Assembly (NCBI GenBank): GCA_963753725.1
Contig: CAVWDI010000011.1
Coordinates: 62,001-126,000, forward strand
DNA length: 64,000 bases
Reading direction: 5' to 3'
DNA from: CAVWDI01 sp963753725
Lineage (GTDB): Bacteria; Chloroflexota; Anaerolineae; Anaerolineales; UBA4823
The translations under genes and the position numbers were made by a program. Below are positions 28,565 to 36,701 of the stretch, piece by piece (within the stretch, counting starts at the first letter, position 1; the number at the start of each line of letters is the position of its first letter). A model generated the notes under the pieces. The model worked only from the letters and a program-made list of their open reading frames with translations. It had not been told where the DNA came from and made no database searches.

Positions 28565-28960
28565 ATGAGTAACAAAGAAAAGATATATCACATGGTAAAT
28601 GTAGTTGCCATTCCTATAAGTTTCTTGTCCGCAGTTCTATTGGTTAGAATGGGCCGCATGGCAGATGCTGGTCAGATATCAATGAGTAGCCGTGTTATGT
28701 CACTTTCATCTTTACTGCTTTTTGCTATTATCGGTATGAGTGGAATTTGGATAGTAGTAAGCGGATTGATCAATGCAAATATTAAGGCAATGGTGAGGAA
28801 TGGCGAAAAAGGTAAATTCAAAACTTACGCGGGGATAGTTTCATTTATTATTATCTTGATTGTGTTGAGTTTATTCACCCCTCTTTGGATGATAGGTCTG
28901 GCGGCAATAGCTGTTTATTTGTTCGTGATTTCTTCCAAAGCACTAATCATGAACCATTAA
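28565..28960 (+). CDS. Membrane protein of unknown function
   Basis: 131 residues starting MSNKEKIYHMVNVVAIPISF with AGGGAG ahead of the ATG. Four hydrophobic segments are evident (about residues 10-28, 46-67, 84-103 and 106-125). There is no motif I can assign. It lies just before the cassette-like cluster and is itself AT-rich. Confidence 0.6.
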   Translation: MSNKEKIYHMVNVVAIPISFLSAVLLVRMGRMADAGQISMSSRVMSLSSLLLFAIIGMSGIWIVVSGLINANIKAMVRNGEKGKFKTYAGIVSFIIILIVLSLFTPLWMIGLAAIAVYLFVISSKALIMNH

Positions 28961-29110
28961 TCCGAGTTGATCTGATAGTTTGTAACCTTTATGTATCTGT
29001 AAGCTTAGAGGTGGCTTATTTCACTTCATCCGATTTTTTTTGAAAATTGATTAAGGGTTATGTTACGGTAAATTCGTAGTTTAGTACAATGGTTTTTTAT
29101 CGGCGGTTTC

Positions 29111-29241
29111 GGCTAACCCCACATGCAGCCGACCCAGCGGGGCTGGGAGGGTGAGCTAGGCGAAAAATGCAATCGAAGGTTTTGGTTTACAATAATCGGG
29201 ATTGAAAATCCCCGCTGGGTCGGCTAATGAAACCGTTGGGA
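29111..29241. other. attC-like recombination site 0
   Basis: GCCGACCCAGCGGGG (29128-29142) and CCCCGCTGGGTCGGC (29210-29224) are perfect inverted repeats of 15 bp. Around them are GGCTAAC on the left and GTTGGGA on the right, and short CAT/ATG arms offset by one unpaired base, as in the folded attC sites of integron cassettes. The simple core rule GTTRRRY is met except for its last base. No integrase gene is present in the window. The call is by structure and position. Confidence 0.55.
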
Positions 29242-29265
29242 GTCAGAATAGAATAAGAAGCAAAG

Positions 29266-29781
29266 ATGAATAATAACTGTGTGCCATATCCGAGAAAGAA
29301 ATTGTACTTGATAATGACAGTCCCCATGATTGTGATGTATGTTGTCATTGCTGTGTATCTTTGGCGTGTTAGCACAGCTTATTTTGTGATCTATCTGGTA
29401 TTGTTTATCACTGTGGCAATATCCCAAAGTTACGTTTGTGCGTACTGGCAATGTCCCTATGTGGGTAAGTTTGCACCTTGTGTGGGCGGGTTCTGTTTGC
29501 CGTCCAGTCAAATCGCTCGATTATTAAAGAATGTCAAAAGAACTGAAAGAATCTACAACATCGTTGTCACCTTGGCGTTTGCGAGTTTTCTGGGGATAAT
29601 CATCTTGCCGATTTATTTTCTGTATCAACAGGGAGCAGCATACCTGTCGGTGTATCTTGGTATCATTTTGATCTATGCAGCTAGTTTTTTGTGGCTGATC
29701 TGTCCGGTATGCGGTACAAGACAAGTTTGTCCGGGTGGGCAAACGTCCACGAAGTTGAGAGAAATAATCATCGGGGAATGA
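29266..29781 (+). CDS. Cysteine-rich membrane protein of unknown function (cassette 1)
   Basis: 171 residues. Two N-terminal helices are followed by a Cys-rich loop (C-A-Y-W-Q-C-P-Y, then F-A-P-C-V-G-G-F-C-L-P-S), two more helices, and a C-terminal C-P-V-C-G-T-R-Q-V-C-P-G-G. The two Cys clusters could bind metal or be redox-active. I recognise no family. The gene sits between two attC-like structures with the stop codon directly followed by GCCCAAC, as in an integron cassette. Confidence 0.65.
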   Translation: MNNNCVPYPRKKLYLIMTVPMIVMYVVIAVYLWRVSTAYFVIYLVLFITVAISQSYVCAYWQCPYVGKFAPCVGGFCLPSSQIARLLKNVKRTERIYNIVVTLAFASFLGIIILPIYFLYQQGAAYLSVYLGIILIYAASFLWLICPVCGTRQVCPGGQTSTKLREIIIGE

Positions 29782-29782
29782 C

Positions 29783-29912
29783 GCCCAACCCCGCGCAGAA
29801 CTCAACTCAGCTACGCCGGAGGATGAGGGTGGCGGTTCAGATACAATCAAAATGAGCAAGCAATGTGTCCGGACAGCGCCGCCTCGCGGCTCACGCCATT
29901 GTTATTCGGCCT
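29783..29912. other. attC-like recombination site 1
   Basis: GCCCAAC (29785-29791) fits the RYYYAAC core and begins just after the stop codon of the preceding gene. It is followed by a GC-rich arm (CCCGCGCAG, GCTACGCCGG) and about 120 bases later by CGGCTCACGCCATTGTTATTC. The right core is a poor match. It is weaker than site 0. Confidence 0.4.
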
Positions 29913-29943
29913 CGCTGCTGTCTGAAAAGCATTAGATTGGAGA

Positions 29944-30642
29944 ATGATGATGGATATTCTGAAGATTGTCATCGGGGTTGGAATAGCTGTAGGAATCGCT
30001 GGGTTTGTGTATGTTTTTGTGATTCTGCCCTGGCAGTTGCGACGAGGAGCATCCAATGCCAAAATTCAACGCTCTCTACCTGGTGATGATATAGTCCCTA
30101 GTCCCAAGAGCGGGTACACACAGGCAATCACCATCAAGGCCCAGAAATCTGAAGTCTGGAAGTGGTTGGTGCAAATTGGGTACAAGCGTGCAGGTTGGTA
30201 TACTTACGACTTTTTGCATCGCTTGGTAGGTATTGCAGGTTGTGTGGATGATGAACGCCGTTCCGCAAAACGAATCATTCCAGAGCTGCAGGACTTGGGG
30301 GTCGGGGATGTAATCGAGATAGCGCCAGGATTGGGATATACGGTAGTAGGTCTTGAGCCAGAGCAAACGTTGATTCTGCAAAGCATAATGGACTCAGGCA
30401 AGTGGGTATCGGTGTCCAGCGATGATCCATTGCCAGAGAAGTATCTCCGGTCGAGCTGGGTATGGTTTCTTGAAGAGATAGATGAAAATACAACACGGCT
30501 GATCGTTCGAGTACGAAGTGATCATAATCCTGGATTGCTGAGCACCTTGAGCACACGCATTCCAAATGCAGTGGGGAGATTGCTAATGCAGCCGAGGACG
30601 CTGCGAGTGCTCAAGCAGCGGGCAGAGATGGGCGTGAGTTAG
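29944..30642 (+). CDS. SRPBCC/START-like protein with an N-terminal membrane anchor (cassette 2)
   Basis: 232 residues. An N-terminal helix (I-L-K-I-V-I-G-V-G-I-A-V-G-I-A-G-F) is followed by an SRPBCC fold: I-T-I-K-A-Q-K-S-E-V-W-K-W-L-V-Q-I-G, A-G-W-Y-T-Y-D-F-L, I-I-P-E-L-Q-D-L-G-V-G-D-V-I-E-I-A-P-G and a C-terminal helix. Such proteins bind hydrophobic ligands; the ligand here is unknown. An alternative start is at 29950. It lies between attC-like sites 1 and 2. Confidence 0.8.
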   Translation: MMMDILKIVIGVGIAVGIAGFVYVFVILPWQLRRGASNAKIQRSLPGDDIVPSPKSGYTQAITIKAQKSEVWKWLVQIGYKRAGWYTYDFLHRLVGIAGCVDDERRSAKRIIPELQDLGVGDVIEIAPGLGYTVVGLEPEQTLILQSIMDSGKWVSVSSDDPLPEKYLRSSWVWFLEEIDENTTRLIVRVRSDHNPGLLSTLSTRIPNAVGRLLMQPRTLRVLKQRAEMGVS

Positions 30643-30727
30643 AAGGGAAAAGCTCTTTGCAGGGCGGTATTGAATGTTGGCGAGATTGTTTGCAGTAGGA
30701 AGAACATTTATGCACATGTGGAGGGCC

Positions 30728-30858
30728 GCATAACAAGTCGATGGAGCCGACCTGCTAATCGAGTTTCGTATTGAGGTAGTTTTCGCTTTCGAAACGTTCT
30801 GGTTCAATTGCAGTCACACTGCGAAACCCGCAGGCGCCTCAGCTCAAAACCGTTGGCC
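30728..30858. other. attC-like recombination site 2
   Basis: GCATAACAAG at the left and AAAACCGTTGGCC at the right. GGAGCCGACCTGC near 30742-30755 pairs imperfectly with GCAGGCGCCTC near 30830-30840. The layout (about 131 bases, imperfect hairpin with unpaired bases) is that of attC sites; core bases deviate from the strict consensus. Confidence 0.5.
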
Positions 30859-30887
30859 ACACCAAATTGAAAACGAAGGAAATTTTT

Positions 30888-31427
30888 ATGGAAGCACAAA
30901 ATGTTCTGATTAGAGACGAAAAAGACACTGATTATAGAGTTATCTCGGATGTAACTAAATCAGCATTCGAAACGATGGAGATCAGCAATCACACTGAGCA
31001 GTTCATCATTGACGCACTACGATCTGCGAAGGCCTTAACAGTATCATTGGTTGCGGAGATAGACGGCCTTGTTGTGGGACATATTGCATTCTCTCCCGTA
31101 ACTATGTCGGACGGCACCAATGACTGGTACGGACTCGGTCCCATTTCAGTACATCCAGACTTTCAACGCAAGGGCATTGGAAAGGCACTTATACAAGAAG
31201 GATTGTCACGTTTGAGAAAACTCAAAGCGAAAGGTTGCTGCCTGGTGGGGCATCCAGAATACTATCGACAATTTGGGTTTAACAATGTTGAAGGGCTAGT
31301 TCATGAAGGCGTTCCCCAAGAAGTGTTCGTCGCTCTTTCATTTGACGGGGACATACCGCAGGGCAATGTCATGTTGCATGAAGGATTTAAAGCAAGTGGC
31401 CAACTTAGCGCTCCAGCGGACGGCTAA
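30888..31427 (+). CDS. GNAT-family N-acetyltransferase (cassette 3)
   Basis: 179 residues from ATG 30888, with AAGGA seven bases ahead. The acetyl-CoA loop reads V-H-P-D-F-Q-R-K-G-I-G-K-A-L-I, and the neighbouring strand is Y-G-L-G-P-I-S-V. The C-terminus has H-P-E-Y-Y-R-Q-F-G-F. This is the YhbS-like group of acetyltransferases whose substrates are mostly unknown. The stop codon is followed by an imperfect hairpin (CAGCGGACGGC/GCCGCCGCTG), possibly the left part of a further cassette site cut off by the next module. Confidence 0.85.
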   Translation: MEAQNVLIRDEKDTDYRVISDVTKSAFETMEISNHTEQFIIDALRSAKALTVSLVAEIDGLVVGHIAFSPVTMSDGTNDWYGLGPISVHPDFQRKGIGKALIQEGLSRLRKLKAKGCCLVGHPEYYRQFGFNNVEGLVHEGVPQEVFVALSFDGDIPQGNVMLHEGFKASGQLSAPADG

Positions 31428-31534
31428 TCGCCGCCGCTGAACTTGCGGCTGTAAAAGCCGTGCTTGAGGGCGTTGGTGTTGCCGGGCTGTCCCCCTCTTT
31501 TACGATTAGTTTTTGTATCTTTATTAGCAGCCAT
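31425..31534 (-). pseudogene. KHGFYSR-type gene, N-terminal fragment
   Basis: From ATG 31534 the family N-terminus can be read as MAANKDTKTNRK, then after a one-base loss R-G-G-Q-P-G-N-T-N-A-L-K-H-G-F-Y-S-R-K-F, then a stop. The remainder of the gene is missing where the acetyltransferase cassette begins. It is the same family as 9356-9835 and, like it, faces away from a copy of the 222-bp repeat. Confidence 0.65.
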
Positions 31535-32100
31535 TGTTATTTTGAGATTTCGTAATTTGTACGAACGGGGGATTGTAACCCGCCATTTTTTCTAGTTGCC
31601 ATTTTCAATAATTCCTATTGGTTTAATGATTGGATTAGATTTTGATCAAAGAAGTAGGCGGCACTAAAGTCCTCCGCGTTTACAGTTTTTGCCATTTGTA
31701 TTTTTCATTGTCTAATTAAAATAGTCTTACTTGTATTTGATGGACGGGGGATTGAAAGCCTCCCCTTTTTTGTTTATGTGTACTTTCTTTATTATTTGGC
31801 ATTTTGAAGACAGGGAAATTGTTCTACTAATTAACGGCGGAGGACTATGGCCACCCCGGTTTCTCTTTGGCATGTTAAGAGGCCTCCTTTATAAAAAAAC
31901 AATGGAGATAAATTACACGCCAATTAATAGCACAAAAGTTCTAAAAAATCAATCGCTAATGGGGGGATTTTGGCTGATTAAGCAGATGCGGCTGACGGGT
32001 AAGTGTCTCAGAAAAGACTGCACATTTTGGGGAAAACAAAGATTATATACATGTAATAACCGGTCATTGGAGCCATACCTCATCTTTCAGTATAAATGCA
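31535..32100. repeat. Intergenic region holding copy 2 of the 222-bp repeat (31749-31970)
   Basis: 31749-31970 matches 9876-10097: it starts GGATTGAAAGCCTCCCC, passes through TTAACGGCGGAGGACTATGG, and ends CAATCGCTAATGGGGGGAT. Here no DUF2958-like gene follows. The flanks 31540-31745 contain two further degenerate GGGGGATTG...CCGCC and GGCGGC...CCTCCGCG pieces but no gene. Confidence 0.8.
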
Positions 32101-32196
32101 ATTTTCAACTTATGTTGAAATATATAAAATTGATGAAAATCTATTGACAAAATGTATTTTCACTGGTAAGATAATTTTCAACTGTTCGTTGAAAAT
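32101..32196 (+). promoter_or_regulatory. AbiE promoter with two flanking inverted-repeat operators
   Basis: TTGACA (32144-32149), a 17-base spacer and TAAGAT (32167-32172) form a good promoter. TTTCAAC-TTAT-GTTGAAA (32103-32120) stands upstream of the -35. ATTTTCAAC-TGTTC-GTTGAAAAT (32174-32196) covers the likely transcription start. The two share the same half-site TTTCAAC. AbiEi antitoxins are known to repress their own promoters by binding two inverted repeats, so autoregulation is the natural reading; it is inferred here. Confidence 0.75.
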
Positions 32197-32206
32197 GGTG
32201 AATAAG

Positions 32207-33259
32207 ATGAAAATTAAAAATATTGAAATTAAAGCTATGGATGCCATAATCAAGAGTTTTCAAGACATACCCTTCGTGAGGATTAATAGTGTCGAAGTCG
32301 AACCTGATTTTCGCAATATAAACCCTGATATAGATATAAGACTACAATCTGCAGATAAAGATCTATTTTTGATAGCGGAAATCAAAAATAACGGCGAACC
32401 GCGTTGCGCCCGTCAAGCTGTGAGCGAGATTCTTTCATATATAAAAAACACCGGAAGTGATTACGGGATTTTTATCGCCCCGTATATTTCTTCAAAGGCT
32501 GCAGCGATTTGCCAAGCAGCAGGAGTTGGGTATATCGATCTGGCTGGAAATTGTTATATTTCATTTGAGCGCATTTATATCCACAAAGAAGGAAAGCCAA
32601 ACCCATTCAAGAGGAAGCGGTACCTAAGGACATTGTTCTCGCCTAAGGCAGAAAGGATCCTGCGCGTCTTGATAACTGCCGGTCCGAAAGAATGGAAAGT
32701 AAAAGAATTGGCAGTTGAAGCCGACGTCAGCCTGGGTCAGGTCTCTAATGTGAAAAAATTGTTAGCCGACCAGGAATGGATAGATGAAAAGACGGTAGGG
32801 TTTTCACTCAATGATCCGCTTTCTCTGATAGGGGAATGGTTGGAAAACTACCAGTTCCAGCGCAACGATGTCTTATATTTTTATACAATGTCAGGGATTT
32901 CTGAGTTTGAATTCAAACTGGGGGAGTTTTGTAAGAGAGAAAATATTCGCTACGCTCTAACTGGGTTTTCTGGATCTACCAGGTATGCGCCGGCAGTACG
33001 CTACCAGAGAGCAGCAGCGTATGTAGAGCAGGATTTTGAAAAGATGATTGAGTCAATAGACATAAAAGCTGTTGACAGCGGAGCAAACGTGCTGCTGCTG
33101 AAACCATATGATGAAGGGGTATTCTACGGAAAACAAGAACAAAATGGTTCAATCATAGTTTCGGCTGTACAAAATTACCTGGACCTGTCCAGTTTTCGAG
33201 GACGAGGACAAGAAGCAGCTGAAAAATTACTAGAAAAGGCGGTACTGAAAAAGTGGTGA
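32207..33259 (+). CDS. AbiEi-type antitoxin/regulator with an N-terminal nuclease-like fold
   Basis: 350 residues from ATG 32207 (GGTGA ahead); ATG 32195 is in frame but overlaps the operator. The N-terminal part (about 1-130) has D-I-D-I-R-L, then F-L-I-A-E-I-K-N-N-G-E, then S-S-K-A-A-A-I-C-Q-A-A-G-V-G-Y-I-D-L-A-G-N, resembling a PD-(D/E)xK-like domain. A winged-helix follows (R-I-L-R-V-L-I-T-A-G-P, V-K-E-L-A-V-E-A-D-V-S-L-G-Q-V-S-N). The stop overlaps the GTG start of the nucleotidyltransferase gene (GTGA), so the two are coupled. This matches type IV AbiE toxin-antitoxin operons. Classification as AbiEi-like is by domain order and partner, and the exact subfamily is uncertain. Confidence 0.75.
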   Translation: MKIKNIEIKAMDAIIKSFQDIPFVRINSVEVEPDFRNINPDIDIRLQSADKDLFLIAEIKNNGEPRCARQAVSEILSYIKNTGSDYGIFIAPYISSKAAAICQAAGVGYIDLAGNCYISFERIYIHKEGKPNPFKRKRYLRTLFSPKAERILRVLITAGPKEWKVKELAVEADVSLGQVSNVKKLLADQEWIDEKTVGFSLNDPLSLIGEWLENYQFQRNDVLYFYTMSGISEFEFKLGEFCKRENIRYALTGFSGSTRYAPAVRYQRAAAYVEQDFEKMIESIDIKAVDSGANVLLLKPYDEGVFYGKQEQNGSIIVSAVQNYLDLSSFRGRGQEAAEKLLEKAVLKKW

Positions 33260-34086
33260 GCAGGCGGGATTACTCGGAAATAATTGTCGAGGCAGCGCGG
33301 AGTGTATTAATCGAAGTGGTCAGAATACTCGGTGAATATGGGAATGAGATGGTAGTGGTTGGCGGCTGGGTTCCAGAGCTGCTGCTGACCCATGCGGAAG
33401 AAAAACACATTGGAAGCATAGATGTGGATATCGCTCTGGATCACAGGAAGATAGGTGAAGCCAGATATAAAACCATTATGGAACATTTATTGGCGCACGG
33501 TTATGAACAGGGAAAGCAACCCTTTATATTCTTCCGTAAAATTGAAGTCGAACATCAAGAAATCCAGGTTGAAGTGGATTTCCTGGCAGGTGAATATGAA
33601 GGCACAGGAAAAAGCCATCGAGCCCAAAGAGTGCAGGATGTGCTGCCACGAAAGGCGCGCGGGGTTGATTTAGCTTTTGAAAAACCAGAGAAGGTCATTA
33701 TTCGAGGTCGTCTTCCAAATGGCGGCCAGGATATTGCAGAAATCCAGGTGGCTACAATCCCCAGTTTCATTGTCATGAAAGCTATAGCTATGAAAGGGCG
33801 ATTGAAAGAAAAGGATGCCTGGGATATCTATTACTGCATTATGAATTACCCGGGCGGATTAGAGATATTGATTTAAGAACTGCGCCCGATGGCAGAAATC
33901 CGGGTGGTACAGGAAGCGCTTGCCAACCTGGCTGAAAAATTCGCATCTGCGACTGCTGTGGGCCCAATACATGTTGCAGATTTTTATGAAGTAAACGATG
34001 AGACAGAGAGAGAAGTTATACAACGAGACGCGTATGAACGGGTCTCATACCTGGTGAAAAACCTAGGAGTAAATCCTGGTTCGTGA
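33256..34086 (+). CDS. AbiEii-type nucleotidyltransferase toxin, in-frame stop near the C-terminus
   Basis: A nucleotidyltransferase core is seen early: V-V-V-G-G-W-V-P-E-L-L-L, then I-G-S-I-D-V-D-I-A-L, the G-G...D-x-D motif of AbiEii/AbiGii toxins. The toxins of this class transfer nucleotides, in studied cases to tRNA. The frame stops at TAA 33874-33876 after G-G-L-E-I-L-I, but the same frame continues E-L-R-P-M-A-E-I-R-V-V-Q-E-A, then A-S-A-T-A-V-G-P-I-H-V-A-D-F, which is expected family C-terminus; one base change (for example CAA or GAA to TAA) explains it. The IS1380 remnant begins within a few bases of the end. The toxin may be inactive, or the stop may be a sequence error. Confidence 0.75.
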
Positions 34087-34938
34087 CAAGCTCGGCGGTT
34101 TCCCGGCCTGCTTCCCCAGTCACAAAAACGATATCGGGAGCAGTGGTCTGAGCAACCAGTGTCGGATAACCTTTTGCCTTGATCACATACCTGCAGCCCA
34201 GTGCTTCAATCGTTTCCAGGATATCTTCATCAAAATAACCGCTGTCCATGCGAAATGTAATTTCCAACCCATCTTCTTTGAGATGGGCAATGATCTCCTT
34301 GATCATTCCTGCTGCACCATTTGCCGTGTAGGTGTCCCCACTTCTTACATATCCAGTCAGGTAAGCCTTGATTTCATCACAGAAAGCAAACTGGAGGTTG
34401 TAACAGGGATTGCCTGGCTTTTTGGGATTGTATCCTTTGGCTGTTCCTTCCAGGTGGCCCTCCACATTGACAACACTGCTGTCAATATCAATGGTGATGG
34501 ATTTGAGCTTGCTCCTCGTCAGAAGCTTTCTGAAGACTTTGAAATTGATTTCTCGCAGCATTTGGGTTGTTTTAAAGTTGAAGTGGCCCAGGAATCGGGA
34601 TACCGTTTCCGGTTCTTTGACCGAAATGGTAAACTCGTTGATCAGGGGATCGCTTTGCAGCAGTTTCAGCCGTTCCAGTTTGTCAATGCCGATCAAGTTG
34701 TCGCAGAGTATGGTTTTGATGTGGTTCATTTTGATCTTGTTGGTCGATCCGTTCTCAAAAACCAGATCATGATCGATCAGGTCAAAGATCCCATATTGAT
34801 CTTGCCCATGAGACATAAATAGCGATTTCATCTCCCAAATTGAAGGGAAATCGACTTAAATTGCCCTATTTTTCGCAAAAATTGACGATTTTCTAACTTC
34901 CGTCTTTCCTTCACTGATTTGGTGACGTAGAATCCGGA
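34082..34938 (-). mobile_element. IS1380-family element, truncated copy
   Basis: This matches the first two thirds of the transposase of the full element at 42168-43894 and also its right end, which reads GGTGACGTAGAATCCGGAT here. The frame contains the same DDE-part sequences (I-T-I-D-I-D-S-S-V-V-N-V-E-G and F-R-M-D-S-G-Y-F-D-E-D). The C-terminal third and the left end are gone, cut at the end of the AbiEii gene. The N-terminus of the transposase is altered too. It is a dead copy. Confidence 0.9.
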
Positions 34939-35216
34939 TTACAGTAAATACATTGGCGTCGGTAACGGCTCTTCCTCCATCAATTCCTCGCGATCTCACC
35001 ACTTTCTGAAGCAACCAAATCCACAGTATTAGGCTCAAAGGCAGAACCCAGCGATCGAAGTTCTTCACAAGTTTTACTCCAACCCTCTCCTGTCCAGCAT
35101 CCCCATCCATCCCTGCCAGAAGGCGAGGATTTGCTCAGTCCTAACCTTGGGAACCAATTACCAAATTCCTCCGTCTCTAATATAATTAACCATTAGATTC
35201 TTTGAAGGAGGCGGAG
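34939..35216 (+). promoter_or_regulatory. Intergenic region with a probable promoter of the 35217 gene
   Basis: TTACCA (35158-35163), a 17-base spacer and TATAAT (35181-35186), 31 bases before the start codon. Only the -10 box is strong. Nothing else is recognised in the 278 bases. Confidence 0.5.
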
Positions 35217-36701
35217 ATGTTCGGAAAGTTTATAAGCGCAGTTTTGATCGTACCGGTTTTATTTGCGGCAGCAGCACAGGTGTCACCTTCGGCAGGAAAG
35301 ATTGGTTTGCTGCTTGATCCCGGCAGTACCACAGCTCAAGCCCAGGAAGACACGCCTCCCTGCAGTCCGCCGGCCAGACCGGCTGGACCCGGTGAGGGTG
35401 GTGGAGACAGCCTGGCCTATATCGAAGCTATCGAACGCACGGCAGACATGCCGTGGGACGACCAGGCTCGGCGCCTGGCGGACCAGTACGGCATGGATAT
35501 CCTAAACGTGACCTGGGAGGACACCGGGCGCTTCTACAATTCTTCGGTGGGACCCAATATCTCGGACGTGACCATCCAGGTGCAGCACATGGAACCTTAT
35601 ACCTGCGATTACGTACTGACCCTGATGCCGGTAATCCGCTATCCCAATTTCACTGACCTGACCGCCGACATCCCCATGGATAAGTTTTACCTGCTGGTAG
35701 GGAACGAAGAGGATGAGCAGCTGCATAGAGTCACGCTGGAGGAGTACCTGGGAAATTTCCGGGACTACCTTTCGGACCCCCGTTCGTGGAAAGGCTGGGG
35801 GGATTCCCTGCTGGCGGAGCGCGACACGCACGTGCTGGTCAGCGCCCAGGCCGCCTTCCTGCCGGTGCCGCAGGAAGGTACAGCCGAATTCAACCCGGTG
35901 ATCTTCAACTACCAGTCCGAAGAAGACGATCCGGCGGTACTGACCATTGTGGCTACACGCGAGGGCACCAGCGCCACCGTGATCGACAACGTGCGGGATG
36001 CCTTCCCGGCGGGATACTCCTGGGGGCAGCGCCTGTTCTTCAACCAGGACGGCGAACGGGCCAGTTTCACGGGAGAGCGGCTGAGCGATTTTGAAGATCA
36101 GCTGGAGGATTCTTCGGGCGGTCCCTCAGATGGAACGCTCCGCGGCACCCGGGTTGATTTAAAAGACAAAGGGCTCAACATGGTGATGATCATCCAGGTG
36201 CCTTTGAAGCAAAAATCCCTCCGTATGCCGAGCATTGGGATTTCCGAGGATGCAGAAATGGCGCCGCTTGCGCCTATGGAAGCGGAATCGACCAGCGACG
36301 TGGAGCAGGCAGTGATCGGCCACGGCGAGGTGGAGGGACCGTACACCGAGATCGACGGGCTGAAAATCAGACGCGATGAGCGCTTCCCCGTGCGGGTGAC
36401 GGTGCAGTTCTACAAGGCCACCAGTAATGGGATCGTTTCGGAGCAGGACATGCAGGAGATCGCTGACGAGATCGAGCGGGTGTATTCGGAAGCGGACTAT
36501 GTCGGCAGCCTGGTCGTCGGCGGCGCATCAGACCGCCCGACGGAATACGAGGGCGACAAGACCGAGCCCGAAGGATGGTGGAATGCTTTCTGGTACCGCT
36601 TTGAGAGGAACACCGGGATGGATGAATTTGACGCCCGGGAGTTGTGGGAGCAGCTGGATATTTTTCCCGGATTTGATGAGTGGTGGATTGAACGGGAGTA
36701 G
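35217..36701 (+). CDS. Large exported protein of unknown function
   Basis: 494 residues from ATG 35217, with AAGGAGG five bases ahead. An N-terminal signal sequence (MFGKFISAVLIVPVLFAAAA) is followed by a Pro/Gly-rich stretch and a mostly soluble domain. Conserved-looking parts are M-D-I-L-N-V-T-W-E-D-T-G-R-F-Y-N-S-S-V-G-P-N and a carboxy-terminal W-W-N-A-F-W-Y-R-F-E-R-N-T-G-M. I know of no function. No other gene appears to share its transcript; a weak hairpin (CCCAAA...TTTGGG, then CTTTT) lies at 36720-36740. Codon use is GC-rich, like the metabolic genes and unlike the AT-rich neighbours on its left. Confidence 0.7.
   Translation: MFGKFISAVLIVPVLFAAAAQVSPSAGKIGLLLDPGSTTAQAQEDTPPCSPPARPAGPGEGGGDSLAYIEAIERTADMPWDDQARRLADQYGMDILNVTWEDTGRFYNSSVGPNISDVTIQVQHMEPYTCDYVLTLMPVIRYPNFTDLTADIPMDKFYLLVGNEEDEQLHRVTLEEYLGNFRDYLSDPRSWKGWGDSLLAERDTHVLVSAQAAFLPVPQEGTAEFNPVIFNYQSEEDDPAVLTIVATREGTSATVIDNVRDAFPAGYSWGQRLFFNQDGERASFTGERLSDFEDQLEDSSGGPSDGTLRGTRVDLKDKGLNMVMIIQVPLKQKSLRMPSIGISEDAEMAPLAPMEAESTSDVEQAVIGHGEVEGPYTEIDGLKIRRDERFPVRVTVQFYKATSNGIVSEQDMQEIADEIERVYSEADYVGSLVVGGASDRPTEYEGDKTEPEGWWNAFWYRFERNTGMDEFDARELWEQLDIFPGFDEWWIERE

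Noticed and set aside
34856..35110. 84-residue open frame on the minus strand with one hydrophobic stretch
   Set aside because: It runs into the right end of the truncated IS1380 copy and lacks a ribosome binding site; probably chance.
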